From the NCBI GenBank assembly GCA_013388925.1, contig JACAEJ010000013.1:1-38833 (forward strand): 38,833 nucleotides of DNA, in the 5' to 3' direction. Shown here piece after piece: positions 1 to 7,133 of the stretch. The DNA is from Nitrososphaerales archaeon. GTDB lineage: Archaea > Thermoproteota > Nitrososphaeria > Nitrososphaerales > JACAEJ01. The position numbers and the translations under genes were made by a program. Below the pieces are notes generated by a model. That model was not told where the DNA came from. It worked only from the letters and a program-made list of their open reading frames with translations, and did no database searches. Numbering within the stretch: position 1 is the stretch's first letter; the number at the start of each line of letters is the position of its first letter.

Positions 1-1
1 A

Positions 2-139
2 TCAAGCGATCAAGACAGCCTTCTTACCACAAAGGTTGGGATGGATGCAACGATGAGCCTCTTTAAACGAAAAGAAAAGTTTGAAATAGCAAGGATACCC
101 GGCGAAGAATTGGTCAACATAAAAGATTATACTGCCTGA
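2..139 (+). CDS. C-terminal fragment of a UbiD-like decarboxylase (truncated by window edge)
   Basis: An open frame runs in from the left edge and stops at TGA 137-139, giving 45 residues without a start. The stretch KVGMDATMSLFKRKEKFE resembles the C-terminal tail of UbiD-family (prenylated-FMN) decarboxylases, where a K-x-G-I-D-A-T segment is followed by a charged region and an Ile-Pro pair; here ARIPGEEL follows. UbiD enzymes decarboxylate aromatic or polyprenylated acids. The gene is convergent with the minus-strand superoperon, with 6 nt between the two stops. No catalytic residue is visible in the part present, so the family call rests on the tail alone. Confidence 0.5.
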   Translation, partial: SSDQDSLLTTKVGMDATMSLFKRKEKFEIARIPGEELVNIKDYTA

Positions 140-145
140 GCCTTA

Positions 146-478
146 TCAGGGTTCTATTTTGCAAAGCTCTTTGATCTCGTCGAGTAACCTTCTTACTATT
201 TGAGGCTCTATCGGTGATAGAGTATGCAAAGAGGCTATTACCACACCATCGATCATCACGGATATGCTCTCAGCTAATATTCTTGAGTAGATATCCCCGA
301 ATCTGCTCGGGATGATAATGGTAGAATTCGCCCTGTCCCCCACCTTTACTGACAGAGCTATAGAACCAAACTTTGCCTCTTCTCCTTCAGAAACGGTCAA
401 GAAGCATCCATTCTTCGCTCTCAGCATATGGATATTGAATACTTTCTTATCTACCACTAACATCTTATTTGAAATCAA
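146..478 (-). CDS. Small protein resembling proteasome assembly chaperone PAC3 (tentative)
   Basis: A 110-residue protein, the last gene of the exosome-proteasome superoperon; its start overlaps the pcc1 stop by 4 nt, so translational coupling is likely. Seen in the sequence: an N-terminal beta region, then EAKFGSIALSV, then STIIIPSRFGD, a helix (YSRILAESISVMI), a strand (GVVIASLH) and a C-terminal helix ending in EIKELC. That order matches what I know of eukaryotic PAC3 (PSMG3): a Lys-Met/Phe-Gly turn, a T-x-x-LLG-like loop, a helix, then a hydrophobic strand and a final helix ending in Cys. Eukaryotic PAC3/PAC4 act on the alpha ring, and psmA starts this same superoperon. Identity is inferred by eye; the gene itself is secure. 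Confidence 0.5.
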   Translation of the reverse strand: MISNKMLVVDKKVFNIHMLRAKNGCFLTVSEGEEAKFGSIALSVKVGDRANSTIIIPSRFGDIYSRILAESISVMIDGVVIASLHTLSPIEPQIVRRLLDEIKELCKIEP

Positions 479-780
479 CTCTCATCCAACCTGATATTTT
501 GGATGGTTTTCGTTATCGCACCTATGATTCGTACATAGGAATTTGTCATTGCCCTTAATTGGGATATTTCTTTCCCCCTTAAATTCAGGACCAATTTGCC
601 TCTATCATGTGATATCTTGACGATAAAACGTGATCTTGGGGCTTTCTCTATTTCTGGCTTTAGAGCAAGATGGGCAATCTTTGCCAAGTCCTCTCCTAGG
701 CGGGCCTCTATTCTAGCTTCTAATCCCTTAATTGTAGATTCTTTCTTAAGAAGACTTAATCGGCGCTGGTGTGATATCAT
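475..780 (-). CDS. pcc1: KEOPS complex subunit Pcc1-like
   Basis: A protein of about 101 residues if started at ATG 780; a TTG at 795 would add five. Family features visible: an N-terminal region ending in a conserved Pro-Glu (ALKPEIEKAPRSR), two strands (RFIVKISHDRGKLVLNL), then the signature SQLRAMTNSYVRII, matching the L-R-A-x-x-N-S-Y/F motif of Pcc1. Pcc1 is the dimerisation subunit of KEOPS, which with Kae1 and Bud32 makes t6A37 in tRNA. It overlaps the end of the eL43 gene by 35 nt, and its stop overlaps the next start by 4 nt. The position after eL43 in the exosome superoperon is typical for archaea. Confidence 0.78.
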   Translation of the reverse strand: MISHQRRLSLLKKESTIKGLEARIEARLGEDLAKIAHLALKPEIEKAPRSRFIVKISHDRGKLVLNLRGKEISQLRAMTNSYVRIIGAITKTIQNIRLDES

Positions 781-979
781 AGGCTCTTCCCGCAATAACT
801 AAGCCGCATGACCTGCACCCCCACACGCCCTTGCCCTTTCTCTTTAAGTTCCATGAGCCACAACTAGGGCACTTCCTCTTTAGCTTTAAAGTGCTGTATA
901 CCCTACCGTACCTCTTTCTTAGCGTCGACCCATACTTGGCACCAAGCCCTCTTAAGCCCTTCTCCTTAGCCTTTGGCAT
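746..979 (-). CDS. rpl37ae: Large-subunit ribosomal protein eL43 (L37Ae)
   Basis: 77 residues, the usual archaeal length. The basic N-terminus ([20 protein letters not shown]) leads into a C4 zinc ribbon: CPSC near residue 37, then CRSC near residue 55, with the conserved GVWGC between. The protein binds 23S rRNA on the large subunit. Its start overlaps the 3' end of rrp42 by 14 nt, and the pcc1 frame begins inside its 3' end, so this is a tightly packed operon. Pairing of this gene with the exosome core is a conserved archaeal arrangement. Confidence 0.95.
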   Translation of the reverse strand: MPKAKEKGLRGLGAKYGSTLRKRYGRVYSTLKLKRKCPSCGSWNLKRKGKGVWGCRSCGLVIAGRAYDITPAPIKSS

Positions 980-1802
980 CTTTTGTAATGCCCCCTAGTA
1001 TGATTTTTCTAACCTCCCTGGCTTTGACTTTGGCGATGTTTGCTGCCAGCTTGACTTGGTCGAAGTTAAGGGTTCCAGGCTGACCTTTCTGCCCTGCACA
1101 TACGTTATCTTCTTCGTCAAATACCAAAGTTATTCTGGCATCCATGACTGCCTCCTCTTCAGAGGTTGGGTCCACTAACAACACATCACCTATCCTAGCC
1201 AAAGTAACAGAGACCGGGATGCTTTTTATTGGCAAGGGTATGATCTCTTCTGTCCGCTTTATCTGTCCATTCTGATCGACGAAGAGCTTCGGCATCTTCG
1301 CCGTAGCGATAGAAGCAACGGTAGCGTAGGACGTGGCATCGAATAAGTTACCGTCTACGTTTAAGACATTCACATCTACAAAGACGGCATGTACCTTCCT
1401 CCCAGGGATCAGTATGAGCTTTGAGAGGTCTATCATCTTGGATTCTCTTACGCCTCTATCCACGACCCTCGCTAGCTCTATGGCATCTTCATCTGGAGGA
1501 CCAGGTTCTGCGTAGGCTGAAGCCAGAGGCAAGACCTCTGCATTTACCACCAAAAGCCCCTTATCTGGGGTGTCTGGAAAGGGTTCTCCTGTCTCTATCT
1601 TTACGCCAGCTATAACTTGTGTATTACCAACTTGGACCTTGGCTGAGCCACTTGCCCTCTCTATGACTCCTGTCTCAATGACGATGTTCCGGAGATCCAG
1701 TAGGCCTCTGTTGTCTAGCCGTTTCTCTTTCGACAAAAGCTCCACCATCTGATCCTTTCTTAACCTTTCGACTACCATCGATCTTTTGACAGCTGACATC
1801 AT
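966..1802 (-). CDS. rrp42: Exosome complex component Rrp42
   Basis: 278 residues with the RNase PH fold. Visible features are [11 protein letters not shown] at the N-terminus, [18 protein letters not shown], and the Rrp42-type segment [17 protein letters not shown]. Rrp42 is the inactive partner that alternates with Rrp41 in the hexameric 3'-5' exoribonuclease and tailing ring; consistent with that, it lacks the acidic catalytic cluster seen in the adjacent Rrp41. Two ATG codons stand in tandem at 1802-1797, and the first overlaps the rrp41 stop (ATGA-type junction). Archaeal Rrp42 is normally about 270-275 residues, so the length fits. Confidence 0.95.
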   Translation of the reverse strand: MMSAVKRSMVVERLRKDQMVELLSKEKRLDNRGLLDLRNIVIETGVIERASGSAKVQVGNTQVIAGVKIETGEPFPDTPDKGLLVVNAEVLPLASAYAEPGPPDEDAIELARVVDRGVRESKMIDLSKLILIPGRKVHAVFVDVNVLNVDGNLFDATSYATVASIATAKMPKLFVDQNGQIKRTEEIIPLPIKSIPVSVTLARIGDVLLVDPTSEEEAVMDARITLVFDEEDNVCAGQKGQPGTLNFDQVKLAANIAKVKAREVRKIILGGITKDAKG

Positions 1803-2524
1803 TCCTCACCTGCTTCCCCTTTGCCAAAGTACTTATCGATCAGAGCTTCGCGCTGAACTTCATAGATCTGATGACAGGCGCTAACAGCCATATTGAAAGC
1901 CTTCTCAAATTCCTCAGGTGCCATTATGCCGTCTAGCTGAAAGAGGGTAACTTGGTTCAGGTTCGGCATGATGGCAATAGGCAAATCAGCATCTCCTTCT
2001 TTGTCTTCTGTATCGTCTAGATCGATGACGACCTGCCCAGATATCTTTCCAGCGGCGCAGGCCACAACCATATCACGCATAGATATTCCAGCATCGGCTA
2101 GAGCAACGGCAGAGGCCGTAATCCCAGCACACCTTGAACCCCCGTCTGCCTGTAGAACTTCCAGATAGATGTTTATTGCGGTCCTAGGGTACTCCTCAAG
2201 AATGAGGGCTGGTTCAAGGGCTTCTCTAATCACCTTTGATATCTCTATTTCACGCCTTGAAGGTTGTGGAGGCTTACGAACATCCACAGAGAAGGGAGCC
2301 ATATGGTAACGACACCTCAAGACAGACCTGTCTGGTAAAGCCAGATGTTTTGGATGGACTTCTTTTGGGCCATATACTGCAGCCACGATCTTATTCTTCC
2401 CCATCTCTATGTATGAAGAACCGTCGGCATTCTTGAGCACGCCAACCTCTATCCTCAAGGGTCTTAGCTCATCCACTCCTCTACCATCTATCCTCAAACC
2501 CTTCTCGTTTATCAATTCTACCAA
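1799..2524 (-). CDS. rrp41: Exosome complex exonuclease Rrp41
   Basis: 241 residues with the RNase PH fold; the catalytic subunit of the exosome ring. [18 protein letters not shown] is the N-terminal signature, [14 protein letters not shown] lies mid-protein, [18 protein letters not shown] carries the phosphate-binding region, and [17 protein letters not shown] holds the Asp cluster expected for metal and catalysis. It degrades RNA 3' to 5' with phosphate. The chosen start is TTG 2524, two bases after the rrp4 stop; no ATG lies closer and the family N-terminus begins here. The order rrp4-rrp41-rrp42 is the classical archaeal exosome operon. Confidence 0.96.
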   Translation of the reverse strand: MVELINEKGLRIDGRGVDELRPLRIEVGVLKNADGSSYIEMGKNKIVAAVYGPKEVHPKHLALPDRSVLRCRYHMAPFSVDVRKPPQPSRREIEISKVIREALEPALILEEYPRTAINIYLEVLQADGGSRCAGITASAVALADAGISMRDMVVACAAGKISGQVVIDLDDTEDKEGDADLPIAIMPNLNQVTLFQLDGIMAPEEFEKAFNMAVSACHQIYEVQREALIDKYFGKGEAGEE

Positions 2525-2526
2525 AT

Positions 2527-3207
2527 TTATACCTCCCTCGACCCAGACAAAAGACTTTGAATATCTTTTACCAAACTAGCCAAGTGAGCTTCGGATTCGA
2601 CCATCCTAATGGCCTGTGTTGCCAGTAGGACACCATCAGGGGGCCCCACTATTAAAATGATTCCATTCTGACCTATAATGAGCCTACAATTGGTGGCAGA
2701 CTCTATGGTTTTTATCATAGATCCTTTCTTACCTATCAACCTAGGAACTTTAGCAGGACCTATCTTGACCATTTCCCCTTTTGGAATTTGCCCTAGACCA
2801 TGACCTGAAATGCTTAAAATAGGGTTCCTTGTTCTGTCGTAAGTTACAACCTTTGCGTAAATCAGATCTCCAATGGAAAATCTTTCTGGGAGGGATTCGC
2901 GATCTGGTGAAAAGTTTCTACCGAATACGCTTTGAGCCGGAAGATAGGCGAAGAAGCAGGAGTTGATGTCAACCTCCCATGAGAAAGCTGAATAGTCCAC
3001 GATCTTGCCTATAACAAGATCATCAACTTTAGGTATGTAGGGTCCAGATAAAGGGATAACGCGAATGCCCTCATGACTGATTTCAGCTAGCCCTATCTTT
3101 ATGGCATAGAAATTGTCTTTGACTTTAATCACGTTGCTGATGGGCTTATAATTCCCCGTGGCTATCAACTCGCCAGGGGTCACATACTTTCTTTTAACTT
3201 CAGACAT
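2527..3207 (-). CDS. rrp4: Exosome RNA-binding cap protein Rrp4
   Basis: 226 residues from ATG 3207; an alternative GTG at 3216 overlaps the SBDS stop as GTGA and would add three residues. The order of parts is typical: an N-terminal domain ([10 protein letters not shown]), an S1 domain ([19 protein letters not shown] with [10 protein letters not shown]), and a C-terminal KH domain containing [20 protein letters not shown], a G-K-K-G nucleic-acid loop. Rrp4 forms the cap that feeds RNA into the Rrp41/Rrp42 ring. A GTGAG stretch 5-9 nt upstream favours the ATG. The other cap protein, Csl4, is not in this window. Confidence 0.95.
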   Translation of the reverse strand: MSEVKRKYVTPGELIATGNYKPISNVIKVKDNFYAIKIGLAEISHEGIRVIPLSGPYIPKVDDLVIGKIVDYSAFSWEVDINSCFFAYLPAQSVFGRNFSPDRESLPERFSIGDLIYAKVVTYDRTRNPILSISGHGLGQIPKGEMVKIGPAKVPRLIGKKGSMIKTIESATNCRLIIGQNGIILIVGPPDGVLLATQAIRMVESEAHLASLVKDIQSLLSGSREV

Positions 3208-3212
3208 CTTTC

Positions 3213-3902
3213 TCACTTTACAATCATTGCCTGTGAAGTGCCCTTGGTGATCGAGCCCAACTTATCGATTAGTGAAGAATGGACTCCAGCAGGTATTTCC
3301 ACAATCGCATTTAGTGATCCGTCTGGTAGCCATTCTTCCTTTTGAATCTCTCCGTAACTTTTTAGGGTTCCTAAGGCTTTAGGAGCGAACTGGGGTTGAA
3401 TTTTCACCATGAGCCTTATCTTCTCATACTTTAATGGAAGAATGGTTCGTAACTTCTCCACAACATTCTTAGCCTGTTCTTCAGAATTCTTAAAGGGATC
3501 TATAGAAACATGGATTTGGGACATAGCCTGCTCAACTCTGATCTGAGGATGGGGTAAGCCTGTCCTAGGATCGACAAAACTCTTGCATATGATAGAGATT
3601 ATTTGCTTCTTTTTATCTTCGGTTAGTTCACGCCTCTGCTCAGTGGTAAGCTGAAGTTCCCCTCTAATTAGGATTGTCTTAGCGGCTTCTATTGTGGATG
3701 TTGTATTAAAGAACTTCTTCAACTTGTCTACAGGCACACGTAAGCCTTTTGAAGCGTCAGAGTATACTTCGTCTATGGCGATGATCTTCGATGAGTCGAC
3801 TGGACGTCCTAACTTGTGGTCTAAAGCTGTCTTGGGGTTGACGAGTATCTCGAACCGCTCTCCATCTACCACTAACCTGACGACAGTGAACTTACTACTC
3901 AA
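3213..3902 (-). CDS. sbds: Ribosome maturation protein SBDS homologue
   Basis: 229 residues with the three-domain plan of archaeal SBDS: the N-terminal FYSH domain (RLVVDGERFEILVNPKTALD, then IDEVYSDASKG), a helical middle domain with TTEQRRELTEDKKKQIISII and FVDPRTGLPHP (both SBDS signatures), and a ferredoxin-like C-terminal domain. In eukaryotes SBDS works with EFL1 to release eIF6 from the 60S subunit; archaeal SBDS is linked to 50S maturation. The start is TTG 3902, 21 nt after the psmA stop. SBDS sits between psmA and rrp4 in many archaea. Confidence 0.95.
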   Translation of the reverse strand: MSSKFTVVRLVVDGERFEILVNPKTALDHKLGRPVDSSKIIAIDEVYSDASKGLRVPVDKLKKFFNTTSTIEAAKTILIRGELQLTTEQRRELTEDKKKQIISIICKSFVDPRTGLPHPQIRVEQAMSQIHVSIDPFKNSEEQAKNVVEKLRTILPLKYEKIRLMVKIQPQFAPKALGTLKSYGEIQKEEWLPDGSLNAIVEIPAGVHSSLIDKLGSITKGTSQAMIVK

Positions 3903-3923
3903 AGTAAGAAAAGCACCAGTCTA

Positions 3924-4664
3924 CTAAGACTTACCAGTGGGAGATAGCCTCTCCTTTGATTTTTCTGCGTACTTAGCTATCTCTTCATCAGTGAGGCGTA
4001 TCATTCTTTTACTCTCTGTATCTAACAGAGCCATTTTTATGTGCTTAGTACCCACCTTGTCCTCACTTACCAAATATATACAATCTATGGCCAGTACGCA
4101 TGCATCTTCCAAATTCATATTAGGATTGAACCTTTTCTCCAAGTATTCCATTACTTGATCGCTTCCAGCCCCTATGGCAATCCCATCGTAACTGAGGTAT
4201 GTCCCACTCGGATCCGTCGAAAAGAGCATCGCCCCGTTCCTATCCACACCTGCCAAGATCAGAGAGACGCCGAAAGGTCTTACACCTGCGTATTGAGTGT
4301 ACTGCTGATTCAAATCCCCTATACGCTTGGCAACAGCTTCCACTTCTACGGGTTCATCGTATATCAACTTGTTCATCTGAGCGAAAACTCGTGAGTGATC
4401 TACTTGAACCCGGGCATCTGGAACATAACCAGCAGCTGCTATGCCTATGTGGTCATCGACCTGAAAGATCTTCTGACTTATATCTGGGTTCTGAAGCTTT
4501 CTAGTCCTCTCTTCAACAGCCAAGATCACACCATTCTTTACCCTCAAGCCCAAAGCCAAAGTTCCTCTTCTCACAGTCTCTATAGCATATTCGACTTGAT
4601 ACAATCTACCATCTGGCGAAAATATTGTAATCGCCCTATCGTATCCAGCGCTTGGAGCAAACAT
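3924..4664 (-). CDS. psmA: 20S proteasome alpha subunit
   Basis: 246 residues from ATG 4664; GTG 4670 is a less likely alternative because a GGTGAG sequence stands 5 nt before the ATG. The N-terminal alpha signature YDRAITIFSPDGRLYQVEYA is intact; this part forms the gate and H0 helix. GVILAVEERTRKL and RPFGVSLILAGVD follow in the usual places. There is no N-terminal Thr nucleophile, as expected for an alpha subunit. The ring of seven alpha subunits caps the beta rings and receives substrate from PAN or Cdc48. It is the first gene of the minus-strand superoperon. No beta subunit gene lies in the window. Confidence 0.97.
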   Translation of the reverse strand: MFAPSAGYDRAITIFSPDGRLYQVEYAIETVRRGTLALGLRVKNGVILAVEERTRKLQNPDISQKIFQVDDHIGIAAAGYVPDARVQVDHSRVFAQMNKLIYDEPVEVEAVAKRIGDLNQQYTQYAGVRPFGVSLILAGVDRNGAMLFSTDPSGTYLSYDGIAIGAGSDQVMEYLEKRFNPNMNLEDACVLAIDCIYLVSEDKVGTKHIKMALLDTESKRMIRLTDEEIAKYAEKSKERLSPTGKS

Positions 4665-4700
4665 AACCACTCACCTTACTACAATAGTCCTATACTAAGA

Positions 4701-4710
4701 GTTTAAAACC
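4701..4710 (-). promoter_or_regulatory. Probable promoter of the psmA-exosome superoperon
   Basis: On the minus strand an A-rich, BRE-like stretch ending in GG is followed by GGTTTTAAAC, a TATA-like element about 37-46 nt before ATG 4664. A start of transcription about 25 nt downstream would leave a short leader containing the GGTGAG ribosome site. A second AT-rich element (TTATAAATA) lies further upstream, near 4728-4738. Confidence 0.4.
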
Positions 4711-4925
4711 TTTTTGTATCATAAAAGTATATTTATAATTCATGATCTGATTTGAGTTATGTTTAAGCCTTGATTTTAAAATTGGTATTTATTGGAGATT
4801 TCAGGAAGCTTCCAATTACTCCGCAAGTATTATTTCTTTACTACTTTACTGCTTCTTTTTAATATGCTTATTTAATTCTCACCTTTAGTATAATTACCTG
4901 GCTCCTGCAAAGTGAGTTAATATTA

Positions 4926-4944
4926 CTGATATTATCAATATCAG
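4926..4944. promoter_or_regulatory. 19-bp perfect palindrome, possible operator
   Basis: CTGATATT-ATC-AATATCAG is a perfect inverted repeat with 8-bp arms and a 3-nt centre. It lies about 50 bp upstream of the TATA box of the PRC-barrel gene, in the 360-bp divergent region 4671-5030. The spacing suits a dimeric regulator acting on the rightward promoter. No matching copy was seen elsewhere in the window. The rest of the gap is AT-rich and shows no gene. Confidence 0.35.
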
Positions 4945-4992
4945 GTAGCCTCATGGTTAATGAGCGGTGAAAGCAATAATCCTTTCCAAAAG

Positions 4993-5002
4993 TTTATAAA
5001 TA
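4993..5002 (+). promoter_or_regulatory. TATA box for the PRC-barrel gene
   Basis: TTTATAAATA preceded by an A-rich BRE-like CCAAAAG. The centre lies about 33 nt before ATG 5031, so the transcript would be leaderless or have a leader of a few bases. No ribosome-binding site precedes the ATG, which agrees with leaderless translation. Confidence 0.55.
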
Positions 5003-5030
5003 AAAGATGTAATTTAGAGATGAATCAAAA

Positions 5031-5378
5031 ATGGAAAAGAAGTCCATAACCAAGGAGAAAGTTGTCGGTATGCAAGTTATTAATGGCGAAGGCAGCCTAA
5101 TTGGAACAGTCAAAGACGTTTCTTTTGCAATTGGAGAGGCAAAAATGTTCATGGTTGTTGAAATGAAGGATGGAAGAACTCAAGAGTTTCCTTGGGAAGA
5201 TATTCAAGCAGCGAGTGATTTTGTGCTTCTAAAACCTAAGCCCAAGATCGAGGCTATAACTCCAACTCCGGCCTCAGTAGCTTCAACTCAGACTCTTTGT
5301 CCTGCGTGTGGAAAACCCCTAACTTACTACCCAGAACATAAACGTTGGTACTGCCATAACGAAAAGAAATGGTTATGA
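5031..5378 (+). CDS. PRC-barrel protein with C-terminal zinc-ribbon-like tail
   Basis: 115 residues. Residues about 8-70 form a PRC-barrel domain: VVGMQVINGEGSLIGTVKDV is the typical N-terminal half, and EFPWEDIQAASDFVLLKP closes it. A Pro/Thr/Ala linker leads to a metal-binding-like tail with CPACGKPLTYYPEHKRWYC. Related tails normally end with a fourth cysteine two or three residues after the third; here the segment reads CHNEKKWL, with Glu at that place, so the site is incomplete or uses the nearby His. PRC-barrels occur in RNA maturation (RimM), photosystem assembly and archaeal CdvA; the coiled coil of CdvA is absent. The specific function is unknown. Confidence 0.75.
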   Translation: MEKKSITKEKVVGMQVINGEGSLIGTVKDVSFAIGEAKMFMVVEMKDGRTQEFPWEDIQAASDFVLLKPKPKIEAITPTPASVASTQTLCPACGKPLTYYPEHKRWYCHNEKKWL

Positions 5379-5469
5379 GAGCTAAACCTTAGGCTCTAAT
5401 AGCGTAATCTGAGATATTCTCTATCTTAGAGTTATGTTTAAGTTATTCTTTAAATTACAATATGATGAT

Positions 5470-5667
5470 ATGCCTAAGCAGATTTTTAGTGTTGAAGATT
5501 TCAAGATTCTCTTAGAAAAGGCGATAGAATGCCGTGTCCTTAGGATGGATGATAAAGTAAAGTTAAAGCTCAGGACATCGAAAATGATCTATGTATTTAT
5601 CACCTCGAAAGAAGAAGCAGACAGACTCCTGAATGAAGTAAAAGTTGAAGTAAAGAAGATAGAATAA
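5470..5667 (+). CDS. rpl38e: Large-subunit ribosomal protein eL38
   Basis: 65 residues from ATG 5470. A longer reading from ATG 5434 adds 12 hydrophobic residues that do not belong to the family. MPKQI followed by an acidic Val/Ile-Glu-Asp-Phe segment is the eukaryotic and archaeal eL38 start; the core KVKLKLRTSKMIYVFITSK matches the family's V-K-F-K-V-R-C-S-R-Y-L-Y pattern, and the tail has the usual Glu-Lys-Ala/Asp-x-L helix. AT-rich DNA 25-35 nt before ATG 5470 could serve as TATA box for a leaderless message. eL38 occurs in only part of the archaea, mainly crenarchaeal and related lineages, so it helps placement. Confidence 0.85.
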   Translation: MPKQIFSVEDFKILLEKAIECRVLRMDDKVKLKLRTSKMIYVFITSKEEADRLLNEVKVEVKKIE

Positions 5668-5718
5668 CAGAGTATGGTTGTGATTCTTTATTCAATCCTT
5701 AACCTTTTATCTCTTTGA

Positions 5719-6975
5719 CTAGAAAGAGTGAATGTCACCGGTCTTAGGCGCTATGGCATCTAATCCGATTTCGATACTCAGCTCCTCGGCAAGTTTGACA
5801 CAGTTTTCCTCATCTCCATGCACAGTGTAAACTTTTGGAGAGCCTTTTATCCCTTTGAACATTTCCAAGAGCTCTTTCCTACCGCTGTGAAATGAAAAAT
5901 CGAATCTACGAACTTCAGCCTTCACCTTTTTTGGCTTGCCATTTATGATGGCTATGCCTTTATCGAGTAGAGTCCTTCCCGGTGTCCCAGGTATCTGGTA
6001 TGAGACGATGGTTATGGCATTTTTCGAATTCTTTGATATTGTATGATTATAGAAGACAGAGGCACCCCCTACCAGCATCCCGGCTGGAGATATGATAACA
6101 GAAGGGGTCTGTACTATACGTCTTCTCTGGCTCCAGCTCGTTATCAGCTCAATACTCTCGATGCTCTTGCGGAAGAGGGTCGGGTCTCTGAGATACTCTT
6201 GGTATCTGAAGAGGATTTCGTTAGTCTTCAAAGCCATGCCGTCCATGGCTACTGGATGTGGAAAGTTGTACTTCTTTAAAACGCACGCCACCTCTTGAGC
6301 CCTACCCACGGAGAAGGCTGGGACCAGTAGTGTGCCTCCTCGCTCTACAACCTCTCTTGCGAATTCTACAAACTCTTTCTCCACATCCTCTCTTGGTGGA
6401 TGATTGGCGTTTGCATAAGTGCTCTCGGTTATTACTACGTCCAACTCCCCAAATTCTGCATCAGCGCTCCTTAAGAGTAGAGAATCGCATGTATGTATAT
6501 CCCCGGTGTAGAGAATCCTCGTCCCCTCGCCTTCCAATATAATTGATGCCGACCCAGGGATGTGACCAGCTTCAAGGAACTTGGCTGTGAGCCCCTTTAT
6601 CTTGATCTGTTCATACAGCTTTAGCCCGTGGGCCATTCTCATCATAGACAGCAGGTCTATATACTCGAAGGGAAGGTAGAAGCCTGAAATCTTCAGGAAG
6701 TCCTCTATGAGCAACTTTGTCAACTCGATCGTGAGATCCGTAGCATATAACTCGGTCCTTTCAGATATGAAGAAGAGAGGTATAGCCCCACTATGGTCGA
6801 GATGGGCGTGTGTAAGAAGAACGGCGTCTACGTCCTTTGGTTGGACGTGCATAGGAAACGCTGGCTCTCTTGTGGGCTGTACCCCATAGTCCAATAGTGC
6901 GTTGCCCTCCTTAGTCTTAACTAGGAAACCAGATCTTCCAACTTCTCTTGTAGCTCCCAGAAAAACTATTTTCAT
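5719..6975 (-). CDS. Beta-CASP metallo-beta-lactamase ribonuclease (aCPSF2-like)
   Basis: 418 residues. The metallo-beta-lactamase half shows HAHLDHSG (motif 2, zinc ligands), EAGHIPGSAS (motif 3) and LYTGDIHT (motif 4). The beta-CASP half has VITESTYAN (motif A), GGTLLVPAFSVGRAQE, SVIISPAGML and SFHSGRKEL, ending with YTVHGDEENC. There is no N-terminal KH extension, so this is the aCPSF2/RNase J-like group rather than FttA (aCPSF1), which carries two KH domains. Archaeal members act as endo- or exonucleases in RNA turnover. Monocistronic, convergent with eL38, with its own AT-rich upstream region (6976-7050). Confidence 0.9.
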   Translation of the reverse strand: MKIVFLGATREVGRSGFLVKTKEGNALLDYGVQPTREPAFPMHVQPKDVDAVLLTHAHLDHSGAIPLFFISERTELYATDLTIELTKLLIEDFLKISGFYLPFEYIDLLSMMRMAHGLKLYEQIKIKGLTAKFLEAGHIPGSASIILEGEGTRILYTGDIHTCDSLLLRSADAEFGELDVVITESTYANANHPPREDVEKEFVEFAREVVERGGTLLVPAFSVGRAQEVACVLKKYNFPHPVAMDGMALKTNEILFRYQEYLRDPTLFRKSIESIELITSWSQRRRIVQTPSVIISPAGMLVGGASVFYNHTISKNSKNAITIVSYQIPGTPGRTLLDKGIAIINGKPKKVKAEVRRFDFSFHSGRKELLEMFKGIKGSPKVYTVHGDEENCVKLAEELSIEIGLDAIAPKTGDIHSF

Positions 6976-7133
6976 TTTAACAGCAATAGCGAAAGTTTTA
7001 ATACTTAGACAATTAATTAAGTGTGTCCTTAGTATATAATGTTTTACTCATAAAGAGTTGACAAAATAAAGACGTATGACAAAAAATTTCACATATAAAA
7101 TCGACCATTAGGATATCAATGAAAACTGAAGAT

